Below, in pieces: positions 1 to 9,328 of a stretch of 64,000 nucleotides of DNA (positions are counted from its first letter, which is position 1; every line of letters starts with the position of its first letter). A model generated the notes under the pieces. The model was not told the DNA's origin. It saw nothing but the letters and a program-made list of their open reading frames with translations, and made no database searches. A program made the translations under genes and the position numbers. Source of the DNA: Oceanobacillus chungangensis (GTDB lineage: Bacteria > Bacillota > Bacilli > Bacillales > Amphibacillaceae). Location: contig NZ_PIOD01000016.1 in the NCBI RefSeq assembly GCF_003369565.1, positions 84,581 through 148,580 on the forward strand. Reading direction: 5' to 3'.

Positions 1-1
1 A

Positions 2-964
2 ATCGTTTCCGCTCGAAATGCTGGAAGAGAGCATATTCTTAATGAAGGACTAAGTAAGATAGACAAGCTAAATCAAGATTGCTATTTAAAAGACTTGATC
101 GAGAAAAATCCTAAAGATTTTTTAGGAAAGGAACATATAGAGAGGTATGGTAATCATACAGGGGTGCTTGTAAAAGTAATTGACTCGGCAGAACGGTTAA
201 CTGTTCAGGTACATCCGGACCGGGAAAAAGCGAAAGAATTATTTGATTCTAGCTTTGGTAAGACAGAGTGCTGGCATATAATTGGGGGCAGAGAAATTGA
301 TCGGGAAAAGCCGCATGTCTATCTTGGTTTTAAGCCGGGTGTTACGAAAGAACAGTGGATAAAGCTTTTTGAACAGCAAGATATCAACGGAATGTTGGAT
401 TGTCTCCATAAATATGAAGTAAAACAAGGAGATACGTTTTTGATTGAGGGAGGTACCCCTCATGCGATTGGGGCCGGATGCCTATTAGTGGAGATACAAG
501 AGCCGACAGACTATACGATTCGCATCGAAAAAACCTCACCATCTGGTTTTACGATAGATGATGAGATGTGCCATCAAGGGCTTGGTTTCGAGAAGATGTT
601 TGATTGCTTTAATTATGACGGTTATTCCCGGGAAGAAACGCTTGAGAAATGGAAGATTCCAGCTTCTTTAATAAACGAATCTGAAGACTGGAAGGAAGAA
701 GAAATCATTGGGTATAAGGACACACATTATTTCCGTATGACACTTGTCGAAGTGGAAAATAATCTGGAAATTAAAGGGAATGGTATATTTTCTGGTTTAT
801 ATATTCTATCTGGAGAAGCAGACATTATTGCAGGGAAAACCAGGCAGTCAGGCAAAACAGGGGAACAATTTTTTATTCCAGCGTCAGTAACCAGTTATAC
901 AATAAAAAATTATGGGGATAAAGCCATTCGCGCTTTAAGACTGTTTGGACCTAAAGTAAGATAA
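2..964 (+). CDS. manA: Mannose-6-phosphate isomerase, class I (5' end outside window)
   Basis: Interconverts mannose-6-phosphate and fructose-6-phosphate in the cytosol. The reading frame is open to the window edge, so the true start lies upstream; the TTG near position 95 is internal, because good family-like sequence (SARNAGREHILNEG) precedes it. About 320 codons are visible. Cupin metal-site motifs are present: VQVHPD, KTECWHI and, later, GGTPHAIGAG followed by LVEIQEPTDYTIR, which supply the His, Glu and His ligands known in bacterial type I enzymes. A second beta-rich cupin-like domain forms the C-terminus. A symporter gene follows after 33 bases, so the pair probably serves uptake and entry of mannose or a related sugar into glycolysis. 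Family call is firm; the exact substrate is inferred. Confidence 0.88.
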   Translation: MVSARNAGREHILNEGLSKIDKLNQDCYLKDLIEKNPKDFLGKEHIERYGNHTGVLVKVIDSAERLTVQVHPDREKAKELFDSSFGKTECWHIIGGREIDREKPHVYLGFKPGVTKEQWIKLFEQQDINGMLDCLHKYEVKQGDTFLIEGGTPHAIGAGCLLVEIQEPTDYTIRIEKTSPSGFTIDDEMCHQGLGFEKMFDCFNYDGYSREETLEKWKIPASLINESEDWKEEEIIGYKDTHYFRMTLVEVENNLEIKGNGIFSGLYILSGEADIIAGKTRQSGKTGEQFFIPASVTSYTIKNYGDKAIRALRLFGPKVR

Positions 965-997
965 ATATTGGGATGGGGAAAGGAAAGGTGAAAATTA

Positions 998-2527
998 ATG
1001 CATGCGCTTGATTGGGTAGTTGTAGGGGTTTTCTTCTTAGTCATGATTGGAATAGGGATATATAGTTATACTAAAAACCATAGCTCTGATGACTTCTTTG
1101 TTGGTGGTGGAAAGGTGCCTTGGTGGCTTTCTGGAGTATCTCATCACGTATCAGGTCACAGTGGGGTAGTATTCGTGGCTTACGCAGGAATTGCTTACAC
1201 TTATGGGATTACCATTTATTTCTGGTGGGCAGTTGCAATCGGGCTTGCTTTATTAGTAACGGCGAAATGGGTTGCGCCGAGATGGCCAAGACTACGTGAA
1301 AAATTAGGGATTCAATCGCCTACAGAATATATGGCGCTTCGTTTTGGACTCCCAGCACAACAAGTAACAGCATGGACTGGAGTTCTTATTAAACTTCTTG
1401 ACATTGGTGCTAAGTGGGCTTCAATGGGTATTTTATTAAGCGGTTTCACCGGCTTGCCAATTTGGACGGGAATTATCTTATCTGGTGCCGTATCGCTTAT
1501 TTACGTCGCCATTGGCGGACTATGGGCCGACTTGGTGACCGACTTTGTTCAATTTATCGTGCAATTAATTGCTGGTATTGTTATTTTTGTTGGGGTATTC
1601 AGCTATCTTGGTGGACCAAGCTCTTTAATTACAATGTGGGGCGACTTACCTGAAGGACATGCTAGTCCATTCAATGGCTCTTATACACCACTATGGATCT
1701 TCCTATTTATCATTGTTAAATTCTTTGATTATAGCGGAGGTAACTGGAACTTAGCAGCACGATTCATCTCGACTCCAAATGGGGACGATGCAAAAAAGGC
1801 AGCTAGGTTATCTGCAGTATTATACTTTGTATGGCCATTATTAATCTTTTTACCAATGGTTGCAGCACCGTTAATCTTCCCTGATCTAACAGACCCTGCA
1901 CAACAATTGTACCCTATGCTGACTACAACATTCATGCCAGCAGGTTTAGTTGGGCTTGTATTAGCGGCTTTGTTTGCAAGTACTATGGGTATGACGGTCT
2001 CGGATATTAACGCATTGACCGCTGTTGTCCAAAGAGATATCTTACCTACAATGAACAAGAAATTTAAGGAAATTAAGAATGATACAGGGAAACAATCCTT
2101 GCTTATCGCAAGATTATTGACGATTTTATTTACGATATTAACAATTACTGTTGGATTAAACCAAGAAAGATTCGGTGGGGTTATCGGTCTGATTATCACA
2201 TGGTTCTCTGCACTAGTTGGGCCAATGGCAGTACCATTAATCTTTGGTCAATTCTCTAGATTTAAGTACAGTAATGGACCAGTAGCAATCTATTCAATCC
2301 TAAGTGGGGTAATTGGCTTCGCAATTACTCAACTAACGAATATAATACCAGCTGATATTGCAACAGCCTTCCCGCTCTTAGTCACATTGATAGTCTTCTT
2401 CTTAGGCGGATATATTAATAAGAAGAGAGGACTTGAAGTATCTGCGGAAGTGGATGAATTGCTGAATTATTTAGCAACTGGTAAAAATGATACAATTAAA
2501 GAAGAGAATAAAACAGTGAATATGTAA
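998..2527 (+). CDS. Sodium:solute symporter (SSS family)
   Basis: An integral membrane protein of 509 residues with about 13 hydrophobic segments, typical length for the SSS/SLC5 family, which couples sugar, amino acid or organic acid uptake to sodium. The N-terminus has the family pattern DDFFVGGGKVPWWLSG and later the conserved IYVAIGGLWADLVTDFVQF and FASTMGMTVSDINALTAVVQRD regions. The start ATG follows AGGAAAGGTG at a normal distance. It lies 33 bases after the mannose-6-phosphate isomerase gene, with a terminator after it, so the two are likely cotranscribed and the substrate may be mannose or another hexose. Substrate is inferred from context only. Confidence 0.85.
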   Translation: MHALDWVVVGVFFLVMIGIGIYSYTKNHSSDDFFVGGGKVPWWLSGVSHHVSGHSGVVFVAYAGIAYTYGITIYFWWAVAIGLALLVTAKWVAPRWPRLREKLGIQSPTEYMALRFGLPAQQVTAWTGVLIKLLDIGAKWASMGILLSGFTGLPIWTGIILSGAVSLIYVAIGGLWADLVTDFVQFIVQLIAGIVIFVGVFSYLGGPSSLITMWGDLPEGHASPFNGSYTPLWIFLFIIVKFFDYSGGNWNLAARFISTPNGDDAKKAARLSAVLYFVWPLLIFLPMVAAPLIFPDLTDPAQQLYPMLTTTFMPAGLVGLVLAALFASTMGMTVSDINALTAVVQRDILPTMNKKFKEIKNDTGKQSLLIARLLTILFTILTITVGLNQERFGGVIGLIITWFSALVGPMAVPLIFGQFSRFKYSNGPVAIYSILSGVIGFAITQLTNIIPADIATAFPLLVTLIVFFLGGYINKKRGLEVSAEVDELLNYLATGKNDTIKEENKTVNM

Positions 2528-2540
2528 GAGCGTTAGCTGG

Positions 2541-2577
2541 ATCAGTAGGGAATATAAACCCCTGCTGATTCTTTTTT
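2541..2577 (+). terminator. Rho-independent terminator after the symporter gene
   Basis: A 10-base-pair stem (ATCAGTAGGG with CCCTGCTGAT, one G-T pair) closes a short A-rich loop and is followed by a T-rich run. It ends the isomerase-symporter unit. Confidence 0.85.
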
Positions 2578-2613
2578 AGTAAAGTATGAATAATAAATAA
2601 GGAGAAATTAGAA

Positions 2614-3162
2614 ATGAAACATGCATTAATCATTGGCGGAACAGGTATGTTATCGACAGTATCACTTTGGTTATTAGATAATGGCTATTACGTATCGATC
2701 ATTGCACGAAATTCTGGACGTATGGAAAGGCTGATAGAAAAGACAAATTTTAAAGGCCATGTAACACCTATATTCGTTGATTACACCAATAGTAAGGATT
2801 TGCAGGAGAAAGTAAGGCATGCGATTAAGGAGAATGGCAGCATCGATCTTGTCGTCGCATGGATCCATTCGATTGCTGAAGATGCACTTCCAACAATAGC
2901 TGAAGTGGTTTCGAAACAAAGGAATGAATGGGACTTATTCCATGTTTTAGGAAGCAGTTCAAATTTAGAGACAATAAAGCGAAAAGCTAGTGTACCTATT
3001 AATTGTATATACCATCAGGTGCAACTAGGATTTGTTATTGAAGGTAATCACTCAAGGTGGTTAACAAATCAAGAAATCTCAAATGGTGTTATTGAAGCGA
3101 TTAAAACGGGAAAGCAAGTACTTAAGGTTGGTGTAATACAACCGTGGGAAAGACGTCCTTAA
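2614..3162 (+). CDS. Short-chain dehydrogenase-like Rossmann protein
   Basis: A 182-residue cytosolic protein. The N-terminus MKHALIIGGTGMLSTVSLWLL is a nucleotide-binding Rossmann beta-alpha-beta with a GGTGML glycine motif, and the basic IARNSGRMERL after strand 2 suggests NADP preference. The usual SDR catalytic Tyr-x-x-x-Lys is not evident, and the chain is shorter than classical SDR enzymes (about 250), so it may be an atypical or non-catalytic member. An AAGGAG ribosome binding site precedes the ATG. It stands alone after a terminator. The fold assignment is good; the function is unknown. Confidence 0.7.
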   Translation: MKHALIIGGTGMLSTVSLWLLDNGYYVSIIARNSGRMERLIEKTNFKGHVTPIFVDYTNSKDLQEKVRHAIKENGSIDLVVAWIHSIAEDALPTIAEVVSKQRNEWDLFHVLGSSSNLETIKRKASVPINCIYHQVQLGFVIEGNHSRWLTNQEISNGVIEAIKTGKQVLKVGVIQPWERRP

Positions 3163-3359
3163 CAAGTGGATAATGTTTTGAGGTTAGGGAAAACTCGCTA
3201 ATGCTTTAGTGCTGGATCTGGAAATGGGCTCTCCTGTCGAAGGATAGGGAATTTTTAAATATTTATTTTTTCTTATTCCATGAGAAAGAACTCTGGCTAT
3301 ACTTGTTAGAAATCGTTATGATAGAGTGTAGAAAACAACAGATGAAATGAGGAATTAAG

Positions 3360-3698
3360 ATGAATGAATTTCCCCAAAAAACATGCTCCATTGAACGGCT
3401 AGTCACGATTCCAGAGGATATACAAAAAGTATTAAACGGAAAAAAATCTGCTACAAGGAGAAATGGTGTATATGCATACCCAGGTGAAATCATGGTGCTG
3501 GATGGCAAAGAGTTTTTAATTGATGCACTATATAGACAGACGCTTGGCGAATTAACTGATGAACACGCACAGCAAGAAGGTTACACAAGTCTAGAAGATT
3601 ATAAACAATCGATGATGTCCATGCATGCACATGCAAAAATGCCTTGGCTTCCGCAAATGAAGGTTTGGGTACACGAATACAGCCCAGTCGATAAATGA
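3360..3698 (+). CDS. ASCH-domain protein
   Basis: A 112-residue soluble protein. IPEDIQKVLNGKKSATRR followed by YPGEIMVLDGKEFLIDAL resembles the ASCH/PUA-like beta-barrel family, where a small fold binds RNA or modified nucleosides. A conserved-looking segment EGYTSLEDYKQSM sits near the middle-to-end as in Bacillus ASCH proteins. A TGAGGAATT ribosome binding site precedes the ATG. It is a single gene, convergent with the beta-lactamase downstream. The family call is from pattern recognition; no specific substrate can be given. Confidence 0.65.
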   Translation: MNEFPQKTCSIERLVTIPEDIQKVLNGKKSATRRNGVYAYPGEIMVLDGKEFLIDALYRQTLGELTDEHAQQEGYTSLEDYKQSMMSMHAHAKMPWLPQMKVWVHEYSPVDK

Positions 3699-3977
3699 CG
3701 ATTTAACAAGGAATATTATCTCTCTTCAATTAAGCTTTCCAACATACTCACTTCCTTTCTATCCTAGAGGCTTGATTAATCTCTATTTTAGAAGAAGGTG
3801 AGTTTTTTTGACGTTTCCATTTATTCCAGCCCTTTCTGCAGATGCTTGGTTTCAATATGCTGCCTCGTCCATAATTCAGTTCGTTATATTAGAAAGCGTT
3901 GATTTTATAGCGAGGATGTTAAGGACCAGCGAGAAAGCTATACCCCCTTCTAGTCCTGCATATAAGGTAAATTATTT

Positions 3978-4904
3978 TTATTTATCTTTAAGAGCATCGA
4001 GCACTACCCTCGTTGCCTGTTCGATCAACTTATCATCATAGGTGGCATCCTTTGTATTGCGATCAGAAAGAATTGCCAGAACAATCGGATTTCCTTTCGG
4101 CGGCCAAATGATAGCAATATCATTTCGCGTACCATATAATCCCGCTCCAGTTTTATCAGCTACTTCCCAACCTTCTGGCACTCCAGCACGAATTAATGTG
4201 TCTCCAGTAGTATTTCTCTTCATCCAATCGATTAATAGTGCACGCTTCTCTGTTGGCAGTACATCTCCAAGTGTGAATGCTTGAAGGCTAATGGCAAGTG
4301 CTCTTGGTGTACTAGTATCATGAGTCTCTCCTGGGTTAACCTCATTCAACTCGGGTTCAATTCGTTCAGGATTGGTAACATTATCACCAATTTCACGCAG
4401 TGCTTTTTTAAACCCACTAGGACCACCCACTTGTTGTAGGATAAGATTGCCAGCGGTATTGTCACTGTATCGTAGTGAAGCATCGGCAAGTTCCTTAAGG
4501 GTCATTCCTGTATCAACATGCTTCTCAGTTATTGGATTATAATTAACAAGATCATCATGTGTATAGGTAATCCTTTGATTAAGGTCGCCTATCGACTTCT
4601 GCTGTAAAAGCACTCCTACAGCTAGAGCCTTATGAGTAGATGTATACGCAAATCGCTGATCTGGTCTATAGGTTACGGTTTCGTTTGTGCCAGTGTCTAA
4701 TGCAAAGACACCAAGTGTAGCGTCAAATTCATCCTCAAGTTTGGAAAAATCATTGTTAGTTGCAGTTTCTTGACTCTTTTGTTTAGGTTGAAAAGATTGA
4801 GCATTATCGTCTGAACATCCTACAAGCGTCACAAATGAGAGAAGCAGCAGGGGCGCAATGTTTTTGAATGTTAACGTACGAAGAATTTTGTTCGATAGTT
4901 TCAT
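3978..4904 (-). CDS. Class A beta-lactamase, lipoprotein
   Basis: Serine beta-lactamase that hydrolyses penicillin-type antibiotics outside the cell. All class A signatures are present in the 308 residues: SxxK as STHK, SDN in RYSDNTAG, the omega-loop Glu and Asn in RIEPELNE, and KTG in VADKTGAGLYG. The signal peptide ends in a lipobox (TLVGC), so the enzyme is probably anchored to the outer face of the membrane like PenP-type lipoproteins. AGAGG precedes the ATG. No BlaI-type operator or blaR/blaI genes are seen nearby, so expression may be constitutive. Resistance phenotype is inferred, not shown. Confidence 0.95.
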   Translation of the reverse strand: MKLSNKILRTLTFKNIAPLLLLSFVTLVGCSDDNAQSFQPKQKSQETATNNDFSKLEDEFDATLGVFALDTGTNETVTYRPDQRFAYTSTHKALAVGVLLQQKSIGDLNQRITYTHDDLVNYNPITEKHVDTGMTLKELADASLRYSDNTAGNLILQQVGGPSGFKKALREIGDNVTNPERIEPELNEVNPGETHDTSTPRALAISLQAFTLGDVLPTEKRALLIDWMKRNTTGDTLIRAGVPEGWEVADKTGAGLYGTRNDIAIIWPPKGNPIVLAILSDRNTKDATYDDKLIEQATRVVLDALKDK

Positions 4905-5363
4905 TGGAATCTAACCTCTTTCTAAAAATAGTGTTTATTACTATTAGGCAGACCAGGTATTATTGAATGTATACTCGTTTTAATTCCATTTTCAGCTACA
5001 TTGATTTCCTGATTTCTATCAAAAAAATTCACTTTCTCGCCTTTTTTCTCCAAGTATGCCTCCTATTTATTATCCTAAAACCATACCTTATCAGATTAAT
5101 GTAAAGATAGTTTATTGATAAGATTACTATTCTATTAAAAGTATTACTGTTATTATCATATCCTTAGAATAGTCATGGAAGGGCTCGCTTAAACATTAAG
5201 CTATAGCGTGCTAACTGAATAGTAATGCAATTCTTTTGAATCAGCCCATTCGCTAGGACGGGATTGCAGTTTTATCTTTCCGAAGAATCAGCTAGTGGGG
5301 CAAAAAAAGATTTAAATACGGCCCTGAAAAAAAGAGCCGCCGTTAGTTATTGCATTAATTTTA
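4905..5363. other. Intergenic region with no recognised gene
   Basis: This AT-rich stretch between the beta-lactamase start and the M20 remnant should carry the beta-lactamase promoter. I see no convincing coding frame, operator or terminator in it. A short + strand open frame at 5264-5503 is antisense to the M20 remnant and is not supported. Confidence 0.5.
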
Positions 5364-5588
5364 CTAGGAACGCCCAGTTAACCCAAGGACAGGCCCATCT
5401 TCTTCACCTTTTAAACGAGCAATTAAATTGGACCGATTGTCATCGTATTCAACTAGTTCGGTCTCTATGCCATGTTCATCAAAAAGGCTATTTTACTTTT
5501 TAGCGACCTCTGTTTCATTTCCAGGAGGATTGACGCTTTTGATTTGAATGATTTCTTTTAAAAATGATTTGGCTTGTTCCTGATCCAT
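5364..5588 (-). pseudogene. Remnant of an M20 peptidase/deacylase gene (ArgE/DapE type)
   Basis: Only the N-terminus of an M20-family metallohydrolase is left. From the ATG at 5588 (preceded by AGGTGATC) the frame reads about 31 residues including IIQIKSVNPPGNETEVAKK and then meets TAA. In the next frame the protein continues as SLFDEHGIETELVEYDD and then DGPVLGLTGR, where the family has its first metal-binding His (normally LTGHxD), followed by a stop. So there is a frameshift plus loss of all sequence beyond about residue 72 of a protein normally near 400 residues. It is a dead relic beside the divergent TRIC gene. Confidence 0.75.
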
Positions 5589-5716
5589 ATGATCACCTGA
5601 TCACCTCTAAATTCCTTTACCCCTCTTTTCCCCATATTAATCGTATGACCAATGTTTGGATAAATACTGCAGGGGAATTATAAGGAATTATAATAAATAA
5701 AAAAGGATGAAAGACG

Positions 5717-6319
5717 ATGATGACATGGGAAGTGCTTAATATTATAGGCACCCTTGCCTTTGCAATTAGTGGTGCTATTATTGCGATGGAAGAGGATTAT
5801 GACATATTAGGTGTCCAAGTGTTAGGATTCACTACTGCATTCGGGGGCAGTACGATTCGTAATTTGTTAATTGGCATACCAATTGAAACCATTTGGACGC
5901 AAGGGGATTTATTTATGGCAGTTTTCCTGACAAATATCTTTGTATTTCTAATACCAAATCGGTGGCTGCAATATTGGAATAAGTGGGGCATTCTTTTTGA
6001 CGCAATGGGTTTGGCATCATTTGCGATACAAGGAGCTCTTAGTGCTGTTCACGCCGGCGCAACGTTAAGCGCGGTGCTTGTTGCAGCGACATTGACTGGC
6101 ACAGGCGGAGGAATGATTCGGGATGTTCTTGCAGGGAGAAGACCGATGATTCTCCACAAGGATATTTATGCAATTTGGGCAACACTAGGCGGATTATTCA
6201 TTGGTCTCGGTTTCATCCAGGGACCTTGGACGACAGGTGCTCTCTTTGTTGCAATTGTTACATTGAGGATGTTATCGGAGCATTACAAATGGGAGTTACC
6301 TCAGCGTTCAATCTCTTAA
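5717..6319 (+). CDS. yvgT: TRIC/UPF0126 family membrane protein (YvgT-like)
   Basis: A 200-residue membrane protein with about seven hydrophobic segments and the internal repeat of the bacterial TRIC cation-channel family. The family motif is GVQVLGFTTAFGGSTIRNLLIG in the first half and TLTGTGGGMIRDVLAGRRPMI in the second: the two GGG/GGS-x-x-R-(D/N)-L kinks line the pore in solved homologues. Length matches the family. The start codon follows AAAGGATG. It is probably a monovalent cation channel in the cytoplasmic membrane; the physiological role in bacteria is not settled. Confidence 0.88.
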   Translation: MMTWEVLNIIGTLAFAISGAIIAMEEDYDILGVQVLGFTTAFGGSTIRNLLIGIPIETIWTQGDLFMAVFLTNIFVFLIPNRWLQYWNKWGILFDAMGLASFAIQGALSAVHAGATLSAVLVAATLTGTGGGMIRDVLAGRRPMILHKDIYAIWATLGGLFIGLGFIQGPWTTGALFVAIVTLRMLSEHYKWELPQRSIS

Positions 6320-6500
6320 TTGGCATGTTTACTAAAATCTATTCTATATGCTTCTTTCATACATTCTATTTCATTATCACCAACTAACGAGCTGATCGGA
6401 TCGTTGGACTTTAAACTCCCTATAATTAATAGTTTATTATTCTTCTAAAATTCTTTTACAAACATAAAATAAAACAACTATTAATTTCCGGAGGATTATT

Positions 6501-7232
6501 ATGAGCCTGCTCGTTCTAACTAACATTCTGATTTCTTCTTTTTGTACAAGCATAGGTGCTATGGTTGTGCTAATGATTAAAGATGTTTCCCATAAAGGAA
6601 GGGATATATTATTGGCCTATACTGCAGGCATTATGGTCTCAGCCTCAGCATATGGGTTAATTCCTTCCGCCATTAAACTCTCTAATATTACAGTCTTAGT
6701 TATCGGTATTTTAATAGGTACTTTGGTACTCACCATTTTAGAAAGCCTTTTACCTCATACTGATTTACACCATTCCGAGAATAATTTACCCAAACCGAAC
6801 ATAATGTTATTTTTGATAGCCATGTCGATACATAATATACCGGAGGGATTATCTGTCGGCACTAGTAATATTAGTTCTTCACAAGAATTGGGAGCAGTGG
6901 TTACCTTTGCTATTGGTTTGCAAAATATCCCTGAGGGTTTTTTAGTCTCCTTATTTTTATTCACTCAGGGGATGAATCAATTTAAGGCAATTTTGCTTTC
7001 CACTATGACTGGGATAATTGAATTTTTTTCAGGAATCATTGGTATATTATTTGGTCAATTATTTGAAGGCGTTGTTCCATATGCTCTTGCTTTTGCAGCG
7101 GGATCTATGCTTTTCGTTGTTTATAAAGAGTTAATTCCTGAAAGTCACGGGGATGGTAACGAAAGGGCATCTACTTTTGCTTTTATTATTGGATTTATTA
7201 CCATGGTTTGGCTAACAAATTGGTTTAGGTAA
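6501..7232 (+). CDS. ZIP-family divalent metal transporter
   Basis: A 243-residue membrane protein with about eight hydrophobic segments. The two metal-binding signature helices are clear: HNIPEGLSVG and, later, LQNIPEGFLVS, the paired HN-PEG motifs of ZIP transporters that bind zinc, iron or manganese in transit. A Glu-rich FKAILLSTMTGIIEFFSGI helix follows as in the family. CCGGAGG gives a strong ribosome binding site. It imports divalent metal into the cytosol; the metal cannot be decided here. No Zur or Fur box was confidently seen upstream. Confidence 0.9.
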   Translation: MSLLVLTNILISSFCTSIGAMVVLMIKDVSHKGRDILLAYTAGIMVSASAYGLIPSAIKLSNITVLVIGILIGTLVLTILESLLPHTDLHHSENNLPKPNIMLFLIAMSIHNIPEGLSVGTSNISSSQELGAVVTFAIGLQNIPEGFLVSLFLFTQGMNQFKAILLSTMTGIIEFFSGIIGILFGQLFEGVVPYALAFAAGSMLFVVYKELIPESHGDGNERASTFAFIIGFITMVWLTNWFR

Positions 7233-7364
7233 CGGTTGAAACTTTGAGAACTTTTATTATCCCCCATTGAAAACAACTCGACAGGGCGTTGAAAACTGCA
7301 AAAATAGATATTAATTTTTTGGTTAAACTATCAGAATCTAGCCTTATCGCTTAGGAGTGATAAT

Positions 7365-7646
7365 ATGTTTCTGACAGGGAACATTATTTCTGGAGAGTTT
7401 GATAAACAATTGAACGAATTTTCCTTACAGAAAGTCAAACATTTCACTACAGAATCAAGTATTAAAGAAAGCCAGTTAAAAAGCCTCTATAATTATTTGA
7501 TAAATCATCGAGAAGAAACAGATGGTCAAATTATTACTTTATATGATCAAATGCCTATACGGTTAAGCCAAGAGGAAATTAACCTCTTTATTAGTGATCT
7601 AGAAAAAGTTCAGACCATGTACACGCAAGGTGATCAAAGCATTTGA
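7365..7646 (+). CDS. Small conserved-type protein of unknown function
   Basis: A 93-residue, soluble, mixed-charge, probably helical protein that I do not recognise. TTAGGAGTGATAAT supplies a good ribosome binding site at proper spacing before the ATG, and a strong terminator overlaps the stop codon, so this is a compact single-gene unit. No membrane segment, signal peptide or metal motif is seen. Confidence 0.6.
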   Translation: MFLTGNIISGEFDKQLNEFSLQKVKHFTTESSIKESQLKSLYNYLINHREETDGQIITLYDQMPIRLSQEEINLFISDLEKVQTMYTQGDQSI

Positions 7647-7660
7647 TCACCTTTTTCTTT
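7627..7660 (+). terminator. Terminator overlapping the stop codon of the small unknown gene
   Basis: A perfect stem (AAGGTGATCAAA with TTTGATCACCTT) and T-rich tail. The TGA stop at 7644-7646 lies inside the stem. Confidence 0.9.
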
Positions 7661-7825
7661 TGAGGAAATCAAGTAAAGAATTTGGAAATTTATGTTAATA
7701 TTGATGTGTAGAGCTATTGAGCCAACACTGCAGATTGATGCAATCAATCAAGTAAACTTAAGGCCTTACATACAAAACTTGGAACTTTAATTGGTTCTTC
7801 AATAATGAAAGGAATGGTTTGACGA

Positions 7826-8530
7826 ATGAAAAAGCTTAAGATTAACCAGATTATTTATTTTATTGTTGCTCTATTTATCCTAGTAGGATGTGCTGACAAC
7901 ACAAACGAAGAGTCTACCACTGATTCTTCGGAAAACAGTTCCGTAATAAAATCAACAGAAGAGAAACCAACCGAAACAGATGAGAGTAAAACAACAAGTG
8001 AGTTAGAGGAATCAGGCACTGATGATGCAAATGATGTCTCTTCAGAAGTACCTGCTAATGATGACACGGATAATACCACATCAGAAAATAGTGACTCAGC
8101 TGTAGAAGTTAAGGAAGACAATGAAGCACTATCTCCGTATTCTAATGAACAAATTGAATACGCGAGAGTTTGGTTGCAACTTGGACCAAATCAAGATATA
8201 GATGGATTATACGCGCAACATCTTCCTGCCGGCACACCACTTGATCCTGATGATGAGACAAGTGTCGCTTATCCAGAAGATGTTATCCAGTTAACAGGCG
8301 GTCGATTGGTAGATGGGATAGTAACTTATAGTGGTAATGGGGACGGCACAATCAATGTATACAATGTTCCCAGCCGTTGGTATGGTGGCGTTGCCCCTCC
8401 TGAGAATTTGGATAAAGACAAAATCCAAGACCAAATGAATGACATTATTGAGAATACAAAGCTAGTATACGTTGACCCAGGTGACAATGAAGAAATCATA
8501 AAATTAATCGAAGTGCTAAATATTCATTAA
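7826..8530 (+). CDS. Lipoprotein of unknown function with acidic linker
   Basis: A 234-residue secreted lipoprotein. The signal peptide ends at a lipobox (LVGC), then residues about 30-105 are a low-complexity Ser/Thr/Glu/Asp linker. The C-terminal domain (about 110-234) is folded-looking: YSNEQIEYARVWLQLG, then GRLVDGIVTYSGNGDGTINV and VPSRWYGG. The acidic spacer suggests a domain held away from the membrane through the wall. The function is not known to me. A membrane-protein gene starts 36 bases downstream, so they may form an operon. Confidence 0.75.
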   Translation: MKKLKINQIIYFIVALFILVGCADNTNEESTTDSSENSSVIKSTEEKPTETDESKTTSELEESGTDDANDVSSEVPANDDTDNTTSENSDSAVEVKEDNEALSPYSNEQIEYARVWLQLGPNQDIDGLYAQHLPAGTPLDPDDETSVAYPEDVIQLTGGRLVDGIVTYSGNGDGTINVYNVPSRWYGGVAPPENLDKDKIQDQMNDIIENTKLVYVDPGDNEEIIKLIEVLNIH

Positions 8531-8566
8531 GCTTTAGCATTAATCGATTGTCAAAGGGGTGGTCCT

Positions 8567-9085
8567 ATGAAGAACAAAATAGAAAATCGATTTAAATATT
8601 TATATCAAGGCGAAAGATTTTCAATAATTTTATTTATACCACTCAGTTTCATAATTCATTACGCATTCCCTAACCTGCAATTATATTCACTGCTTTCCTT
8701 TTGGATTTCCTTTTTCTTATTAGAGCTAATACTCATTCAAGGAGCTTATTATTGGTATTCCAAGTGGTGGCGTCTAACTACTGAGAATAAATCAACAACT
8801 CCAATTAGGACTGTTAGACTGCTGAAAAAAACGAAAATAATAACTATTGGTATGATTATTTTATCTATTATTGTATTTTTTATTGACGTATATATTCACT
8901 ATCCATTTCTGCCGATTGGAGGATTCTTGGTTAGTGGTTTTATATTCATTTTCGCTATTCTAGAGTTTATTAATTACTTCTACATTCAATTGTCCTATGA
9001 TAATCCTTCTGATATTAGATTTTTATTAAAAACAAAGAAATTTAAACGCTCTTGTTTAAGGAAGGATTTTAAGCGTATTGCATAA
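8567..9085 (+). CDS. Membrane protein of unknown function (four hydrophobic segments)
   Basis: A 172-residue protein with two pairs of hydrophobic segments (about 20-37 and 42-60, then 91-110 and 115-138) separated by a basic loop, and a strongly basic C-terminal tail (KTKKFKRSCLRKDFKR). The ATG follows AAAGGGGTGG. It lies 36 bases after the lipoprotein gene and before a terminator, so the two probably form one transcript. I recognise no enzyme or transport motif. Confidence 0.65.
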   Translation: MKNKIENRFKYLYQGERFSIILFIPLSFIIHYAFPNLQLYSLLSFWISFFLLELILIQGAYYWYSKWWRLTTENKSTTPIRTVRLLKKTKIITIGMIILSIIVFFIDVYIHYPFLPIGGFLVSGFIFIFAILEFINYFYIQLSYDNPSDIRFLLKTKKFKRSCLRKDFKRIA

Positions 9086-9168
9086 TTAGAAGTATTATAT
9101 TTAATTACTTACCGGTGCTTTTCTTATTTTACGAACGGATGATGCAGTAAAATAAACTAATCTAAGAT

Positions 9169-9203
9169 AGTCGAATCCTTAGCATACTGGGATTTGACTT
9201 TTT
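9169..9203 (+). terminator. Terminator for the lipoprotein-membrane protein unit
   Basis: AGTCGAATCC pairs with GGATTTGACT (one G-T pair) around a 10-12 base loop, followed by a T run. It lies about 85 bases after the last stop codon. Confidence 0.7.
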
Positions 9204-9328
9204 AGGTTGAAATCAATTAGTTTTCAAAATCCCCTAAATGTTGGCGATGCCCTACATGCAATATATCAAATAGAATAGATCGTCGAAAAGTGAAGACATA
9301 AGCTCCATAAATTTCAGCATAGCGCCTC

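Noticed and set aside
3808-4041. 77-codon + strand open frame from TTG before the beta-lactamase end
   Set aside because: It overlaps the 3' end of the well-supported beta-lactamase gene on the other strand and has no recognisable protein pattern, even though a GAAGGTGAG-like site precedes it.
4905-5100. BlaI/MecI operator upstream of the beta-lactamase
   Set aside because: No TACA-N-TGTA dyad of the right form and no blaI/blaR1 genes nearby.
5264-5503. 79-codon + strand open frame
   Set aside because: It is antisense to the M20 relic, which explains the sequence better, and no ribosome binding site is seen.
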